Shown in pieces: positions 46,522 through 56,216 of a stretch of 64,000 bases of DNA (its first letter is position 1; the number at the start of each line of letters is the position of its first letter). The stretch covers positions 5,564,326-5,628,325 of the forward strand of contig NZ_OZ024668.1 of assembly GCF_902497775.2 (NCBI RefSeq). Direction: 5' to 3'. Both the position numbers and the translations under genes were made by a program. The notes below the pieces were generated by a model. That model searched no databases. It was not told the DNA's origin and worked only from the letters and a program-made list of their open reading frames with translations. Source of the DNA: Pseudomonas fluorescens (GTDB lineage Bacteria > Pseudomonadota > Gammaproteobacteria > Pseudomonadales > Pseudomonadaceae).

Positions 46522-47004
46522 ATGAGCGACCCGCGCAAACTGGCCCGGCGCGCGCGCAGGCTGCGCTGGCTGTTGAACATTTACCCACCGTACCTGGGCG
46601 CGGGCATTCGTGTGCTCAGCGTCAGCCCCGACCTGCGCCACATACGCGTGCGCATGGGCCTGCGCTGGTTCAACCGCAACTATGTCGGCACCCAGTTCGG
46701 CGGCAGCCTGTACTCGATGGTCGACCCGTTCTACATGCTGATGCTGATTGAACTGCTCGGGCGGGAGTACATCGTCTGGGACAAGGCTGCCAGCATCGAC
46801 TTCGTATCTCCGGGCAAAGGCCCGGTGTTCGCTGAGCTGCGCATCGACGATGCCTTGCTCGACGACATCCGCCAGCACACCGCCGGCGGCAAAAAGTACC
46901 TGCCACGACTTCAGGTCGATATCCGCGACGCCGCCGGTGAGCTGGTGGCGCGGGTCGACAAAACCCTTTACGTGCGGCTCAAGCCGCAAGCGAGACAGGC
47001 TTAA
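46522..47004 (+). CDS. hotdog-fold thioesterase-like protein (DUF4442)
   Basis: 160 residues from an ATG two bases after the ubiH stop. The hotdog features are NRNYVGTQFGGSLYSMVDPFYMLML (helix with the HGG-like GGSLY) and DKAASIDFVSPGKGPVFAELRI. It would fit an acyl-thioester hydrolase. It lies between two ubiquinone hydroxylase genes with gaps of 2 and 3 nt, so it is certainly co-translated with them. A role in quinone synthesis is suggested by context only. Confidence 0.85.
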   Translation: MSDPRKLARRARRLRWLLNIYPPYLGAGIRVLSVSPDLRHIRVRMGLRWFNRNYVGTQFGGSLYSMVDPFYMLMLIELLGREYIVWDKAASIDFVSPGKGPVFAELRIDDALLDDIRQHTAGGKKYLPRLQVDIRDAAGELVARVDKTLYVRLKPQARQA

Positions 47005-47007
47005 GGC

Positions 47008-48231
47008 ATGGAAATGCGCGCAGATCTGTTGATTGTCGGTGCCGGTATGGTCGGCAGTGCCCTGGCCCTGGCGTTGCAGCACAGCGGCCTGGAAATTCTC
47101 TTGCTCGATGGCAGCCCCTTGTCGATCAAACCTTTCGACGAGCAGTCGGCGTTCGAGCCGCGGGTCAGCGCCTTGTCGGCGGCCAGCCAGCGCATTCTCA
47201 AACGCCTGGGCGCCTGGCAGGGGATCAGCGAGCGGCGCCTGAGCCCTTACTCGGACATGCGTGTGTGGGATGGCAGCGGCACCGGCCAGATCCACTTCTC
47301 GGCGGCCAGCGTGCATGCCGAAGTGCTTGGCCATATCGTCGAAAACCGCGTGGTCCAGGATGGCCTGCTGGAGCGCTTGCACGACAGCGAAATCGGCCTG
47401 CTGGCCAATGCCCGCCTGGAGCAGATGCGCCGCTCCGGTGACGACTGGCTGCTGACCCTTGCCGACGGTCGCACCCTGCGCGCGCCGCTGGTGATTGCCG
47501 CCGATGGCGCCAACTCGGCGGTGCGCCGCCTGACCGGCTGTGAGACCCGTGAGTGGGATTACCTGCACCACGCCATCGTCACCAGCGTGCGTTGTGCCCA
47601 GCCCCATCAGGCGACCGCCTGGCAGCGCTTTACCGATGAGGGGCCGCTGGCGTTCCTGCCACTGCTGCGCGATGGCCAGCAGGACTGGTGCTCGATCGTC
47701 TGGTCGACCACCCCGGAACAGGCTGAACACTTGATGGCGTTGAGCGACGAGGCGTTCTGCGTCGAGCTTGAGCGCGCCTTCGAAGGGCGCCTGGGCGGCG
47801 TGCTGCAGGCCGATCCGCGAGTCTGCGTGCCACTGCGCCAACGTCACGCCAAACGCTACGTGGCTGAAGGCCTGGCGCTGATCGGCGATGCCGCGCACAC
47901 CATTCACCCGCTGGCCGGGCAGGGCGTCAACCTTGGTTTTCTCGACGCTGCGGTGCTGGCCGAAGAGCTGCAACATGCCTACGAGCGTGGTGAGCGCCTG
48001 GCTGATATTCGCGTATTGAGCCGTTTCGAGCGCCGGCGCATGCCGCACAACCTGGCCTTGATGGCAGCGATGGAAGGCTTCGAGCGCCTGTTCCAGGCCG
48101 ATCCACTGCCGCTGCGCTGGCTGCGCAACAGTGGCCTGAAGTGGGTCGAGCAACTGCCCGAGGCCAAGGCCCTGTTCGTGCGCCAGGCCCTGGGCTTGAG
48201 CGGTGACCTGCCGGAACTGGCGCGGGTCTGA
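47008..48231 (+). CDS. ubiquinone biosynthesis FAD hydroxylase (UbiI/UbiF type)
   Basis: 407 residues, related to UbiH. FAD motifs are LLIVGAGMVGSALALALQ, PLVIAADGANSAVRRLTG and LALIGDAAHTIHPLAGQGVNLGFLDA. By position it corresponds to the E. coli ubiI (visC) gene downstream of ubiH. UbiI-type and UbiF-type enzymes cannot be separated confidently by eye, so the ring position attacked is left open. It ends the operon; a hairpin region and the iron-binding protein gene follow. Confidence 0.92.
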   Translation: MEMRADLLIVGAGMVGSALALALQHSGLEILLLDGSPLSIKPFDEQSAFEPRVSALSAASQRILKRLGAWQGISERRLSPYSDMRVWDGSGTGQIHFSAASVHAEVLGHIVENRVVQDGLLERLHDSEIGLLANARLEQMRRSGDDWLLTLADGRTLRAPLVIAADGANSAVRRLTGCETREWDYLHHAIVTSVRCAQPHQATAWQRFTDEGPLAFLPLLRDGQQDWCSIVWSTTPEQAEHLMALSDEAFCVELERAFEGRLGGVLQADPRVCVPLRQRHAKRYVAEGLALIGDAAHTIHPLAGQGVNLGFLDAAVLAEELQHAYERGERLADIRVLSRFERRRMPHNLALMAAMEGFERLFQADPLPLRWLRNSGLKWVEQLPEAKALFVRQALGLSGDLPELARV

Positions 48232-48272
48232 GGGCCCCGCAACATCTGGTAACTCCTCCCTTGTGAGTTCGG

Positions 48273-48317
48273 TTGAGAAGCCAAATGGGATTAACTACCA
48301 TTTGCGCCTCTCAAATG
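48273..48317 (+). promoter_or_regulatory. alternative hairpins before the iron-binding-protein gene
   Basis: Three related half-sites occur in a row: CAAATGG at 48282-48288, CCATTTG at 48298-48304 and CAAATG at 48312-48317. The first two can pair (with TTGAGA 48273-48278 and TCTCAA 48309-48314 extending the stem). The last two can pair as an alternative. The Shine-Dalgarno CGAGGA follows at 48320 and the ATG at 48334. It may be an operator or an RNA switch; it does not look like a standard Fur box. Confidence 0.4.
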
Positions 48318-48333
48318 TTCCGAGGACCGCACC

Positions 48334-49335
48334 ATGTTGCCACGCAAGCACGTACTGGCCGCCCTGGCTCTGACCCTGTTCGGCACTGGTGCCCAGGCGG
48401 CGGACGAGGTGGTGGTGTATTCCTCGCGCATCGACGAGCTGATCAAGCCGGTATTCGACGCCTACACCAAAGAGACCGGGGTGAAGATCAAGTTCATCAC
48501 CGACAAGGAAGCGCCGCTGATGCAGCGGATCAAGGCCGAAGGCGAGAACGCCACCGCCGACCTGCTGCTCACCGTTGATGCCGGCAACCTCTGGCAGGCC
48601 GAGCAGATGGGCATCCTGCAGCCGATCAAGTCGGACATCATCGACAAGAACATCCCCGCCCAGTACCGCGCCTCGTCCCACGACTGGACCGGCCTGAGCC
48701 TGCGTGCACGGACCATTGCCTACTCCACCGACCGGGTCAAACCCGAAGAGCTGAGCACCTACGAAGCCCTGGCCGACAAGAACTGGGAAGGCCGCCTGTG
48801 CCTGCGCACGGCGAAGAAGGTCTACAACCAGTCGCTGACCGCCACCCTGATCGAAACCCATGGCGAGCAGAAGACCGAAGAAATCATCAAGGGCTGGGTC
48901 AATAACCTGTCCACCGACGTGTTCTCCGACGACACCGCCTTGCTCCAGGCGATCAACGCCGGCCAGTGCGACGTCGGTATCGTTAACACCTACTACTACG
49001 GCCGCCTGCACAAGGAAAACCCCAAGCTGGCAGTCAAGCTGTTCTGGCCCAACCAGGCGGACCGTGGCGTGCACGTCAACCTCTCGGGTATCGGCCTGAC
49101 CAAGCATGCGCCGCATCCAGAGGCGGCGAAGAAGCTGGTTGAATGGATGACCGGTGCAGAGGCGCAGAAGATCTTCGCCGGCGTGAACCAGGAGTTCCCG
49201 GCCAACCCGGCAGTGGCGCCATCGGAAGAAGTGGCTGCCTGGGGCACGTTCAAAGCCGACAGCATTCCTGTGGAAGTGGCCGGCAAACGCCAGGCCGAAG
49301 CCATCCGCCTGATGGATCGGGCTGGCTGGAACTAA
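48334..49335 (+). CDS. periplasmic Fe(3+)-binding protein of ABC transporter
   Basis: 333 residues. The signal peptide [22 protein letters not shown] is followed by the transferrin-like ferric-binding fold of the FbpA/AfuA/HitA family: [27 protein letters not shown] at the start, and the tyrosine pair in [16 protein letters not shown], which binds iron. The C-terminal [29 protein letters not shown] is typical. The partner permease gene follows, but a 40-bp REP hairpin lies between. No ATPase gene is present next to them. Confidence 0.94.
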   Translation: MLPRKHVLAALALTLFGTGAQAADEVVVYSSRIDELIKPVFDAYTKETGVKIKFITDKEAPLMQRIKAEGENATADLLLTVDAGNLWQAEQMGILQPIKSDIIDKNIPAQYRASSHDWTGLSLRARTIAYSTDRVKPEELSTYEALADKNWEGRLCLRTAKKVYNQSLTATLIETHGEQKTEEIIKGWVNNLSTDVFSDDTALLQAINAGQCDVGIVNTYYYGRLHKENPKLAVKLFWPNQADRGVHVNLSGIGLTKHAPHPEAAKKLVEWMTGAEAQKIFAGVNQEFPANPAVAPSEEVAAWGTFKADSIPVEVAGKRQAEAIRLMDRAGWN

Positions 49336-49363
49336 GCGCAAGGCTTTATCCTTGCGGGGCCCT

Positions 49364-49450
49364 ATCGCGGGGCAAGTCGGGTCGCCGCACCGCCGCTCCC
49401 ACAGGTATTGTGTGGGGGCGGCGGTGCGGCGACCCGACTTGCCCCGCGAT
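49364..49450. repeat. REP pair forming a 40-bp inverted repeat
   Basis: Two 40-nt arms, 49364-49403 and 49411-49450, are complementary except at one position, around a 7-nt loop. The arms contain ATCGCGGGGCAAGTCGGGTC and GCCGCACCGCCGCTCC. It lies between the binding-protein stop and the permease start and ends within a few bases of the permease's possible start. It may reduce expression of the permease relative to the binding protein. Confidence 0.92.
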
Positions 49451-49480
49451 TCGCCTTTGAATCCGCTAGAGAACTCCCCC

Positions 49481-51103
49481 TTGGCTCACCCCGCCCAACG
49501 CCGCTGGTACCCCCTGGTCTTCATCATCGCCTCGCTGGTGCTGCTGCCGCTGAGCGTGCTGTTGTTGTCCTGGCAGTCGGTCGACATGCAGATCTGGTCG
49601 CACCTGCTCGACACCCAGATGAGCCGTCTGCTGGGCAACACCTTGACGCTGATCCTCGGTGTCGGCGTTGGCGTGACGGTGCTGGGGGTAAGCCTGGCCT
49701 GGCTCACCAGCCTGTGCGAGTTTCCCGGGCGGCGCTGGCTCGACTGGGCGTTGATGCTGCCTTTCGCGATTCCGGCTTATGTGCTGGCGTTTGTGTTCGT
49801 CGGCCTGCTGGATTTCGCCGGCCCGGTGCAAACCATTTTGCGCGAGTGGTTCGGGCCCATGCGCCTGCCGCGGGTGCGTTCCACCGGCGGGGTAATTACC
49901 GTGCTGGTGTTGGTGTTCTATCCGTACGTCTACCTGCTGGCCCGTAACGCCTTCCTGGCCCAGGGCAAAGGCCTGATGGAAGCCGCGCGGGTACTGGGGC
50001 TGTCGCCGCTGCAGGCATTCTGGCGAGTCGCCATGCCCATGGCGCGGCCGGCCATCGGCGCCGGGGTGGCGTTGGCGTTGATGGAGACCCTGGCGGATTT
50101 CGGTGCGGTGTCCGTGTTCAACTTCGACACGTTCACCACCGCCATCTACAAGACCTGGTACGGCTTTTTCAGCCTTTCCAGCGCCGCCCAATTGGCCAGC
50201 CTGCTGTTGCTGGCGGTCATGCTGGTGCTCTACGGCGAGCGCCGTGCCCGCGGCGCGGTACGCGGCAGTAACGAACGGCCACGGGGCAAGGCCCTGTATC
50301 ACCTGCGGGGCATCAAGGCCCTGGCCGCCAGCAGCTGGTGCCTCTTGGTATTTGCCTGTGCGTTCGTGGTGCCGATGCTGCAACTGTTGGTGTGGTTTTG
50401 GCAGCGCGGCCGTTTTGATCTCGACGAGCGCTATGCCGGCCTGATCTTGCATACCCTGTACCTGGGCGCGATGGCGGCGCTGATCACTGTCTGCGTCGCC
50501 CTGGTGCTGGCGTTTGCCCGGCGCCAGGCGCCGACTTCGGCCATCCGCGCCGGCGTCGGCCTGGCCAACCTGGGCTATGCCTTACCCGGTTCGGTGCTGG
50601 CGGTATCGATCATGCTGGCCTTCAGTTACCTCGATAACCAGTTGGTGGTGCCGCTGTCCAGCTGGTTGGGCGGCGCCGGCAAGCCGCTGTTGCTCGGCAG
50701 CCTGTCGGCCTTGCTGTTGGCCTACCTGGTGCGCTTTATCGCCGTGGCTTACGGCCCGCTGGAAAACAGCCTGGGGCGGATTCGCCCGTCCTTGCCGGAA
50801 GCTTCACGCAGCCTGGGGGTCAGCGGGCCAAGATTGTTTTTCAAGGTGTATCTACCCTTGCTGGTGCCCGGGGCAATGAGTGCGGCGCTGCTGGTGTTTG
50901 TCGACGTGCTCAAGGAAATGCCGGCGACCCTGCTGATGCGGCCGTTTGGCTGGGATACCCTGGCGGTTCGGGTGTTTGAGATGACCAGCGAAGGGGAGTG
51001 GTCGCGTGCCTCGTTACCGGCGCTGACCCTTGTGCTGGTCGGCCTGTTGCCAGTCATCGGCCTGATTCGACGTTCGGCCCGCCACCTCGGTCAAACGCGC
51101 TGA
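49481..51103 (+). CDS. iron ABC transporter permease (FbpB/HitB type)
   Basis: 540 residues from the TTG at 49481 (LAHPAQRRWYPLVFIIASLVLL); another TTG at 49457 would add eight residues. Neither has a strong ribosome-binding site, and codons further upstream fall in the REP. It is a duplicated binding-protein-dependent permease with about twelve membrane helices and two EAA loops: EAARVLGLSPLQAFWRVAMPMARPAI and EASRSLGVSGPRLFFKVYLPLLVPG. The doubled form is typical for ferric transporters. The ATPase subunit must be encoded elsewhere. Confidence 0.92.
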   Translation: MAHPAQRRWYPLVFIIASLVLLPLSVLLLSWQSVDMQIWSHLLDTQMSRLLGNTLTLILGVGVGVTVLGVSLAWLTSLCEFPGRRWLDWALMLPFAIPAYVLAFVFVGLLDFAGPVQTILREWFGPMRLPRVRSTGGVITVLVLVFYPYVYLLARNAFLAQGKGLMEAARVLGLSPLQAFWRVAMPMARPAIGAGVALALMETLADFGAVSVFNFDTFTTAIYKTWYGFFSLSSAAQLASLLLLAVMLVLYGERRARGAVRGSNERPRGKALYHLRGIKALAASSWCLLVFACAFVVPMLQLLVWFWQRGRFDLDERYAGLILHTLYLGAMAALITVCVALVLAFARRQAPTSAIRAGVGLANLGYALPGSVLAVSIMLAFSYLDNQLVVPLSSWLGGAGKPLLLGSLSALLLAYLVRFIAVAYGPLENSLGRIRPSLPEASRSLGVSGPRLFFKVYLPLLVPGAMSAALLVFVDVLKEMPATLLMRPFGWDTLAVRVFEMTSEGEWSRASLPALTLVLVGLLPVIGLIRRSARHLGQTR

Positions 51104-51224
51104 GGGTGTAAGCCTGCGTCCTTGCGGCTACAATGCGCGGCATTCGCTGCGGCCGGTCCTACAGACCGGGTAGCTGCATCGCTGCCAGCCGCCGTAGCCT
51201 CGCCACGCCCGGAAGGAGAAACCC

Positions 51225-52307
51225 ATGGGACAGCGTACGCCTCTTTATGACCTGCACTTGGCCCTCGGCGCCAAGATGGTCGATTTTGGCGGTTGGGATA
51301 TGCCCCTGCATTATGGCTCGCAGGTCGAGGAGCACCATCAGGTGCGCCAGGCCTGCGGCGTATTCGATGTATCCCATATGACCGTGATCGATGTCCGCGG
51401 CGCCCAGGCCGGCGTCTGGCTGCAGCAGGTACTGGCCAATGATGTCGATCGTCTGCACGCCACCGGCAAGGCCCTGTACAGCACCATGCTCAACGAGCAG
51501 GGCGGGGTAATCGACGACATGATCGTCTACCGCTGCGAAGACGGTTACCGCCTGGTGGTCAACGCCTCGACCCGCGACAAGGACCTGGCCTGGTTGCAAG
51601 CGCGCATGATCGGCTTCGAGGTCGAACTGAGCGAGCGCCCGGAGTTGGCGATCCTGGCCATCCAGGGTCCGCAGGCGCGGGAAAAAGTCACTGAACTGGT
51701 GACCGCCGCGCGCGCTGCGCTGATCCGTGAACTCAAGCCCTTTGAAGGCCTGGCCGACGGTGACTGGTTCATCGCCCGCACCGGTTACACCGGCGAGGAT
51801 GGCCTGGAAATCATCTTCCCTGCAGTACAAGCCCCAGCATTCTTCAACGACCTGGTCGGCGCCGGCATCGCTCCCAGCGGCCTCGGCGCGCGCGATACCC
51901 TGCGCCTGGAAGCGGGAATGAACCTGTATGGTCAGGACATCGACGAAGCCCATACGCCGTTGACCTCGAACCTGGGCTGGAGCATCGCCTGGGAACCGGC
52001 AGCGCGCGATTTCATCGGCCGCAAAGGTCTGCTGGAAGAAATCGAGCATGGCGTCGAGCAGAAACTGGTCGGCCTGGTGCTCGAAGAACGCGGGGTTTTA
52101 CGCGCCCGTCAGGTGGTTCGTGTCGCCGGGATTGGCGAAGGGGAGATCACCAGTGGTAGTTTCTCTCCTACGCTGAGCAAGTCCATTGCCCTGGCGCGGG
52201 TACCGATGGCCACCGCCGATCGTGCCGAGGTGGAGATTCGCGGCAAGTGGTACCCGGTGCGGGTGGTCAAGCCGACCTTCGTGCGCCATGGCAAGATCCT
52301 GATCTGA
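51225..52307 (+). CDS. gcvT: glycine cleavage system T protein (aminomethyltransferase)
   Basis: 360 residues. Family start [36 protein letters not shown], the folate-binding aspartate in [11 protein letters not shown], and the C-terminal [22 protein letters not shown]. It moves the aminomethyl group from lipoyl-GcvH to tetrahydrofolate, releasing ammonia. The ATG at 51225 has AAGGAG before it. The 121-nt leader shows no glycine-riboswitch core that I recognise. First gene of gcvT-gcvH-gcvP. Confidence 0.97.
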   Translation: MGQRTPLYDLHLALGAKMVDFGGWDMPLHYGSQVEEHHQVRQACGVFDVSHMTVIDVRGAQAGVWLQQVLANDVDRLHATGKALYSTMLNEQGGVIDDMIVYRCEDGYRLVVNASTRDKDLAWLQARMIGFEVELSERPELAILAIQGPQAREKVTELVTAARAALIRELKPFEGLADGDWFIARTGYTGEDGLEIIFPAVQAPAFFNDLVGAGIAPSGLGARDTLRLEAGMNLYGQDIDEAHTPLTSNLGWSIAWEPAARDFIGRKGLLEEIEHGVEQKLVGLVLEERGVLRARQVVRVAGIGEGEITSGSFSPTLSKSIALARVPMATADRAEVEIRGKWYPVRVVKPTFVRHGKILI

Positions 52308-52354
52308 ACCCAATTCTGGCGGGCCAACCGCTGACCCAATCGAGGACAACAATT

Positions 52355-52738
52355 ATGAGCAATATCCCCGCCGACCTGCGTTTTGCCGAAAGCCACGAAT
52401 GGGCCCGGCTGGAAGCTGATGGCACTGTGACTGTCGGGATCAGCGACCACGCCCAGGAAGCCTTGGGTGACGTGGTGTTCGTCGAGCTGGCGGAAATTGG
52501 CAAGGTCTTCGCTGCCGGCGATGCGGCGGGTGTGGTCGAGTCGGTCAAGGCAGCTTCCGACATCTACGCACCGGTCAGCGGTGAAGTGATTGCGGTCAAC
52601 GAGGAGCTGGCCGACAGCCCTGAGTCGCTGAACAGCGATCCTTACACCAGCTGGATCTTCAAGCTCAAGCTAAGCGACAAGGCCGAGCTGGACAAGCTGC
52701 TCGACGCCGCCGGTTACAAAGCCGCCATCGGCGAATAG
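52355..52738 (+). CDS. gcvH: glycine cleavage system H protein
   Basis: 127 residues from the ATG at 52355, preceded by CGAGGAC. The lipoyl-lysine is K65 in [48 protein letters not shown] sequence is the lipoyl-domain core. GcvH carries the aminomethyl group between GcvP and GcvT. Gap to gcvT is 47 nt, and gcvP starts 79 nt downstream after a marked dyad. Confidence 0.97.
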   Translation: MSNIPADLRFAESHEWARLEADGTVTVGISDHAQEALGDVVFVELAEIGKVFAAGDAAGVVESVKAASDIYAPVSGEVIAVNEELADSPESLNSDPYTSWIFKLKLSDKAELDKLLDAAGYKAAIGE

Positions 52739-52755
52739 TTTCACGCAGGCGGCAA

Positions 52756-52809
52756 TCTCTTCCTAGACTCAATATGCCTCGAGCGCTCGAGGCTTGGTCG
52801 AGGAAGAGA
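52756..52809 (+). promoter_or_regulatory. nested dyad covering the gcvP ribosome-binding site
   Basis: An outer 9-bp stem (TCTCTTCCT at 52756-52764 and AGGAAGAGA at 52801-52809) encloses the perfect 18-nt palindrome GCCTCGAGCGCTCGAGGC at 52776-52793. The outer 3' arm is the purine-rich Shine-Dalgarno of gcvP, whose ATG is at 52818. The folded RNA would hide the ribosome-binding site; the palindrome could also be a protein operator. It lies between gcvH and gcvP. Confidence 0.6.
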
Positions 52810-52817
52810 GAGCCGCT

Positions 52818-55691
52818 ATGTCCCAGTCGCCGTCCCTGAGCCAACTGCAAGACCGCAATTCTTTCCTGCGTCGCCACCTGGGGCCCGATGCCTCGGAGCA
52901 GCAGGCCATGCTCGCCACCCTCGGCGTTGGCAGCCGGCGCGAGCTGATCGAGCAGACCGTGCCGCCGGGCATTCGCCTGATCCGGCCGCTGGACTTGCCT
53001 GACGCCCTCGATGAACAGGCCGCCCTGGCCAAGCTCAAGGGCTACGCCGAGCAGAACCAGGTGTGGACCAGCCTGATCGGTATGGGTTATCACGGCACCG
53101 TCACCCCCACCGTCATACTGCGCAACGTCCTGGAAAACCCGGGCTGGTACACCGCCTATACCCCGTATCAACCGGAAATCGCCCAGGGCCGCCTGGAAGC
53201 CTTGCTCAATTTCCAGCAGATGATCATCGACCTCACCGGTCTGGACCTGGCCAACGCCTCGTTACTCGACGAAGCCACTGCGGCGGCGGAAGCCATGGCC
53301 CTGGCCAAGCGCGTGGCCAAGTCGAAAAGCAATGCCTTCTTCGCCGATGAACACTGTCACCCGCAGACCCTCTCGGTGCTGCAGACCCGCGCCGAGGGCT
53401 TTGGCTTCGAACTGATCATCGACGCTGTGGATAACCTCGCCAAGTACCAGGTGTTCGGGGCCTTGTTGCAATACCCCGATACCCACGGCGAAGTGCGCGA
53501 CCTGCGCCCGCTGATTACCCACCTGCATGCCCAGCAGGCACTGGCCTGTGTAGCGGCCGACCTGCTCAGCCTGGTAATGCTGATGCCGCCGGGCGAGCAG
53601 GGCGCCGATGTGGTGCTGGGCTCTTCCCAGCGCTTTGGCGTGCCCATGGGCTTTGGTGGCCCGCATGCCGCATATTTTGCCTGTCGTGACGCGTTCAAGC
53701 GGGCCATGCCCGGGCGCATTATCGGGGTGTCCAAGGATGCCCGCGGCAACACGGCGTTGCGCATGGCCCTGCAGACCCGCGAGCAGCATATCCGCCGCGA
53801 GAAGGCCAACTCCAACATCTGCACCGCGCAGGTGTTGCTGGCCAACATCGCCGCGTTCTATGCGGTGTATCACGGCCCGGAAGGCTTGCAGCGCATTGCC
53901 CAGCGCGTGCATGCGTTAACCTTCGTGCTTGCTGCGGGGCTTGAGAGCAAGGGCATCAAGCGCCTCAACCAACACTTCTTCGACACCTTGACCCTGGAAG
54001 TCGGCGGTAGCCAGACGGCCATCATCGAGAGCGCGGAAGCTGCACAGATCAACCTGCGGATTCTTGGGCGCGGTCAACTGGGCGTGAGCCTTGACGAGAC
54101 CTGTGACGAAAATACCGTCATGCGCCTGTTCGATATCTTCCTCGGTGCCGACCATGGGCTGGACATCGCCAGCCTGGATGCCCTGGCGCAGCCCGAAGGC
54201 ATTCCGCCGGCGCTGGTTCGGCGCTCGGGCTTTCTCAGCCACCCGGTGTTCAACCTGCACCACAGCGAAACCGAGATGCTGCGTTACCTCAAGCAGCTGG
54301 AGAACAAGGACCTGGCGCTGAACCAGTCGATGATCCCCTTGGGCTCGTGCACCATGAAACTCAATGCCAGCAGCGAGATGATCCCGATCACCTGGCCGGG
54401 CTTTGCCTTGCTGCATCCCTTCGCGCCCGCCGCGCAGGTGCAGGGCTACAAGGCGATGATCGACGAGCTGGAAAGCTGGTTGTGCGCGATCACTGGCTTC
54501 GATGCCATCTGCATGCAACCCAACTCCGGCGCCCAGGGCGAGTACGCCGGGCTGATGGCAATCGCCAAGTATCACCGCAGCCGCCACCAGCCCCAGCGCG
54601 ATATCTGCCTGATACCGGCCTCGGCCCACGGCACCAACCCGGCCTCGGCGCAGATGGCCGGGATGCAGGTGCTGATCGTCGAGTGCGACCAGGCCGGCAA
54701 CGTCGACCTGGCTGACCTCAAGGCCAAGGCGCAGGCAGCGGGCGACAAGCTGTCGTGCCTGATGGCCACCTATCCCTCGACCCACGGCGTGTACGAGGAG
54801 GGCATCAGCGAGATCTGCGAAGTTATCCACAAACACGGTGGTCAGGTGTACATGGACGGCGCCAACCTCAATGCTCAGGTCGGCCTGGCGCGGCCGGCGG
54901 ATATCGGTGCCGATGTTTCGCACATGAACCTGCACAAGACCTTCTGCATCCCCCACGGTGGTGGTGGGCCGGGCATGGGCCCGATTGGTGTGCGGGCGCA
55001 CTTGGCGCCCTTTGTCGCCAGCCACCCGGTCATCCCGCTACCCGGCCCCGACCCGCAGAACACAGCGGTCAGCGCCGCACCCTGGGGCAGCGCCAGCATC
55101 TTGCCGATCAGCTGGATGTACATCGCCATGATGGGGCCGCAACTGGCCGATGCCAGCGAGGTGGCGATCCTCTCGGCCAACTACCTGGCAGAGCAGTTGG
55201 GTGGGGCCTTCCCGGTGCTTTATCGCGGGCGTAACGAGCGGGTAGCGCATGAGTGCATCCTCGATCTGCGCCCGCTCAAGGCCCTGACCGGAATTACCGA
55301 GGAGGATGTGGCCAAGCGTTTGATGGATTACGGCTTCCACGCACCGACCATGTCCTTCCCGGTGCCGGGCACCTTGATGGTCGAGCCGACCGAGAGCGAG
55401 TCCAAGGCCGAACTGGACCGCTTTGTCGAGGCGATGTTGAGCATTCGCGCCGAGATCCGCGAAGTGCAGGAGGGTAACTGGCCGGCCGAAGACAATCCGC
55501 TCAAGCATGCGCCGCATACGCTTGAGGACGTGCTCGGGGTGTGGGAGCGGCCCTACAGCATTGCCCAGGGCGTGGCACCGAGTGCCCATGCGCGGCAGCA
55601 CAAGTACTGGCCGGCGGTGAACCGGGTCGACAATGTGTATGGGGACCGGAATTTGTTCTGTGCCTGTGTGCCGGTGGATGATTACCGCTGA
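52818..55691 (+). CDS. gcvP: glycine dehydrogenase (decarboxylating), P protein
   Basis: 957 residues from the ATG at 52818; the frame extends to 52794, but [24 protein letters not shown] is the typical start. The N- and C-terminal halves are homologous, both with the PLP-enzyme fold. The PLP lysine lies in the C-terminal half in [25 protein letters not shown]. It decarboxylates glycine and loads lipoyl-GcvH. The lpdA-type L protein is encoded elsewhere. A REP pair follows. Confidence 0.98.
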   Translation: MSQSPSLSQLQDRNSFLRRHLGPDASEQQAMLATLGVGSRRELIEQTVPPGIRLIRPLDLPDALDEQAALAKLKGYAEQNQVWTSLIGMGYHGTVTPTVILRNVLENPGWYTAYTPYQPEIAQGRLEALLNFQQMIIDLTGLDLANASLLDEATAAAEAMALAKRVAKSKSNAFFADEHCHPQTLSVLQTRAEGFGFELIIDAVDNLAKYQVFGALLQYPDTHGEVRDLRPLITHLHAQQALACVAADLLSLVMLMPPGEQGADVVLGSSQRFGVPMGFGGPHAAYFACRDAFKRAMPGRIIGVSKDARGNTALRMALQTREQHIRREKANSNICTAQVLLANIAAFYAVYHGPEGLQRIAQRVHALTFVLAAGLESKGIKRLNQHFFDTLTLEVGGSQTAIIESAEAAQINLRILGRGQLGVSLDETCDENTVMRLFDIFLGADHGLDIASLDALAQPEGIPPALVRRSGFLSHPVFNLHHSETEMLRYLKQLENKDLALNQSMIPLGSCTMKLNASSEMIPITWPGFALLHPFAPAAQVQGYKAMIDELESWLCAITGFDAICMQPNSGAQGEYAGLMAIAKYHRSRHQPQRDICLIPASAHGTNPASAQMAGMQVLIVECDQAGNVDLADLKAKAQAAGDKLSCLMATYPSTHGVYEEGISEICEVIHKHGGQVYMDGANLNAQVGLARPADIGADVSHMNLHKTFCIPHGGGGPGMGPIGVRAHLAPFVASHPVIPLPGPDPQNTAVSAAPWGSASILPISWMYIAMMGPQLADASEVAILSANYLAEQLGGAFPVLYRGRNERVAHECILDLRPLKALTGITEEDVAKRLMDYGFHAPTMSFPVPGTLMVEPTESESKAELDRFVEAMLSIRAEIREVQEGNWPAEDNPLKHAPHTLEDVLGVWERPYSIAQGVAPSAHARQHKYWPAVNRVDNVYGDRNLFCACVPVDDYR

Positions 55692-55705
55692 GGCAATTGT
55701 TTCGG

Positions 55706-55796
55706 GTAGGAGCGGCTTGCCCCGCGATGAGGCCAGTGCAGACAGGCTTTTTCGCATTCACGGGGCCAGTCGAGGCGTCGCACCGCCGCTCCTACA
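55706..55796. repeat. REP pair after gcvP
   Basis: A forward copy (GTAGGAGCGGCTTGCCCCGC continuing to GATGAGGCC, 55706-55733) and an inverted end (GCACCGCCGCTCCTACA, up to 55796) flank about 43 nt. The right part resembles the arm type seen at 49364. It lies between convergent gcvP and the DUF2388 gene. Confidence 0.85.
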
Positions 55797-55807
55797 AGGG
55801 TTGCCGT

Positions 55808-56125
55808 TTACTCGCTGGCTACCGCATTCTTGGCCAGGATCGCATTGGCCAGTTCCATGTCGCTGACTTTCAGCCCCGGGTTGTCGGCGCGGACTTTCTG
55901 CATCGCCGCTTCCAGGTAAGGGCCGCGAATCGCGCCTTCGCTGGCGACAAAGCTGCCGGCATCATCTTGGGCCGCCACGACCAGCTTGTGATCCTTGGAG
56001 GTCAGGTAAGAGGACGCGGTGGTGGCGCCAGAAGAAATGACGTTGCGCCAGAAGGTATCGGCCATGGCAGATCCAACCGGCAGGGAGAGCAGGGCAAGGG
56101 TTGCGGCTGCAAGTTTGAAGCGCAT
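55808..56125 (-). CDS. exported DUF2388 protein
   Basis: 105 residues from the ATG at 56125. The signal peptide MRFKLAAATLALLSLPVGSAMA is followed by DTFWRNVISSGATTASSYLTSKDHKLVVAAQDDAGSFVASEG, the DUF2388 hallmark with its S/T-rich start and AA.DDAASFVAS motif. The family is largely confined to pseudomonads and has no known function. The upstream ATG at 56140 is less likely because it lengthens the signal peptide's polar part. Confidence 0.88.
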   Translation of the reverse strand: MRFKLAAATLALLSLPVGSAMADTFWRNVISSGATTASSYLTSKDHKLVVAAQDDAGSFVASEGAIRGPYLEAAMQKVRADNPGLKVSDMELANAILAKNAVASE

Positions 56126-56216
56126 TCGGGGTGACTCCAACGTAGGTGAACTGGGGGCTTTGATCGGCTTTACGCGAATCTAGTTCCCTGGCCGGGTAAA
56201 AGCTTTGGCGAACGCT

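Noticed and set aside
49364..49450. Rho-independent terminator
   Set aside because: The stem is far longer than a terminator, has no T-run and matches the REP family found elsewhere in the window.
51104..51224. Possible glycine riboswitch before gcvT
   Set aside because: The leader is short and GC-rich, and I cannot find the conserved glycine aptamer core or a tandem aptamer.
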